Shown here: piece after piece, positions 42,302 to 42,463 of the stretch | Position numbering within the stretch: position 1 is the first letter of the stretch | How the letters are laid out: every line of letters starts with the position of its first letter | Assembly: GCA_902624045.1 (NCBI GenBank) | Contig: CACNVX010000009.1 | Coordinates: forward strand, 1 to 42,463 | DNA from: an uncultured Pelagibacteraceae bacterium | Lineage (GTDB): Bacteria > Pseudomonadota > Alphaproteobacteria > Pelagibacterales > Pelagibacteraceae | Direction: 5' to 3' | Length of the DNA: 42,463 nucleotides | The notes under the pieces: model-generated | Databases searched by the model: none | What the model was told of the DNA's origin: nothing | What the model saw: only the letters and a program-made list of their open reading frames with translations | Translations under genes and position numbers: made by a program

Positions 42302-42463
42302 TATGCTTTATCTCCCGTAACATTAGATCTACCTAAATAACTTTCTATAACTTTTTCATTTTTTTTAACTTCATCTGATGTTCCCTCAAATAAAACTGAT
42401 CCTTCTGCCATCACAATAACAGGATCACACATTCTACTAATAAAATCCATGTCATGTTCAATC
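42301..42463 (-). CDS. livG: LivG-type ABC ATPase, C-terminal part (runs off the window)
   Basis: The last 54 codons of an ATPase are readable on the minus strand: IEHDMDFISRMCDPVIVMAE then GSVLFEGTSDEVKKNEKVI and ESYLGRSNVTGDKA. The IEHDMD switch motif and the ExYLG ending identify LivG. Its TAA overlaps the ATG of livF. The rest lies beyond base 42463. Confidence 0.88.
   Translation of the reverse strand, partial: IEHDMDFISRMCDPVIVMAEGSVLFEGTSDEVKKNEKVIESYLGRSNVTGDKA

Noticed and set aside
1-42463. tRNA, rRNA, CRISPR array, insertion sequence or prophage
   Set aside because: No cloverleaf-like GC-rich segments, spaced direct repeats, transposase/integrase motifs or terminal inverted repeats were found by eye.

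Overview
The window looks like a chromosomal segment of a streamlined marine alphaproteobacterium, most likely SAR11 (Pelagibacterales). The DNA is very AT-rich, proteins are rich in Lys/Ile/Asn, and intergenic spacers are tiny. Genes are chained by TAATG or ATGA overlaps, and much of the coding capacity goes to ABC uptake and oxidation of small nitrogenous solutes. This placement is inference from composition and gene content; no rRNA or marker gene is present. No tRNA, CRISPR, insertion sequence or phage gene was seen, and no gene-free stretch exceeds 300 bases.

Layout. 1-639: the 5' part of an agmatinase joined at about base 271 to the 3' part of a cyclophilin-type isomerase (deletion scar or assembly chimera). 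632-4087: divergent fatty-acid beta-oxidation pair (FadN-type bifunctional enzyme and thiolase). 4090-10561 (minus strand): an operon of an EutA-like racemase-fold protein, a DoeA/EutD-like ectoine hydrolase and a Pot-family ABC importer. 10619-14532: DMT exporter, beta-hydroxyacid dehydrogenase, aldehyde dehydrogenase and glycerophosphodiesterase.

14527-26128 is a quaternary-amine island. It holds a gamma-butyrobetaine-hydroxylase-like dioxygenase, a ProXWV-type importer, L-carnitine dehydrogenase, a BKACE-family dehydrocarnitine cleavage enzyme and a betainyl-CoA-type thioesterase. It also has a TauD-type dioxygenase directly followed by an HD-domain protein with the residue pattern of the diiron phosphonate oxygenases PhnZ/TmpB, and a choline-dehydrogenase-like GMC enzyme. 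Carnitine, gamma-butyrobetaine, choline and possibly a trimethylammonium phosphonate could all converge on glycine betaine here.

26130-30049: an agmatinase-like ureohydrolase, two tandem DMT transporters and an isopenicillin-N-synthase-like dioxygenase. 30155-35871: a tightly coupled five-gene operon (luciferase-like monooxygenase, ThDP enzyme, PF06684 protein, alpha/beta-hydrolase, aldehyde dehydrogenase), preceded by a possibly structured leader and followed by a LivK-type binding protein. I recognise no described pathway for it; it recalls Rut pyrimidine degradation in logic but is not Rut. 37209-42463 (minus): LivG(partial)-LivF-LivH-LivM, an unlisted 23-residue membrane peptide, an MFS transporter and a TauE/SafE permease, converging on livK at a strong bidirectional terminator.
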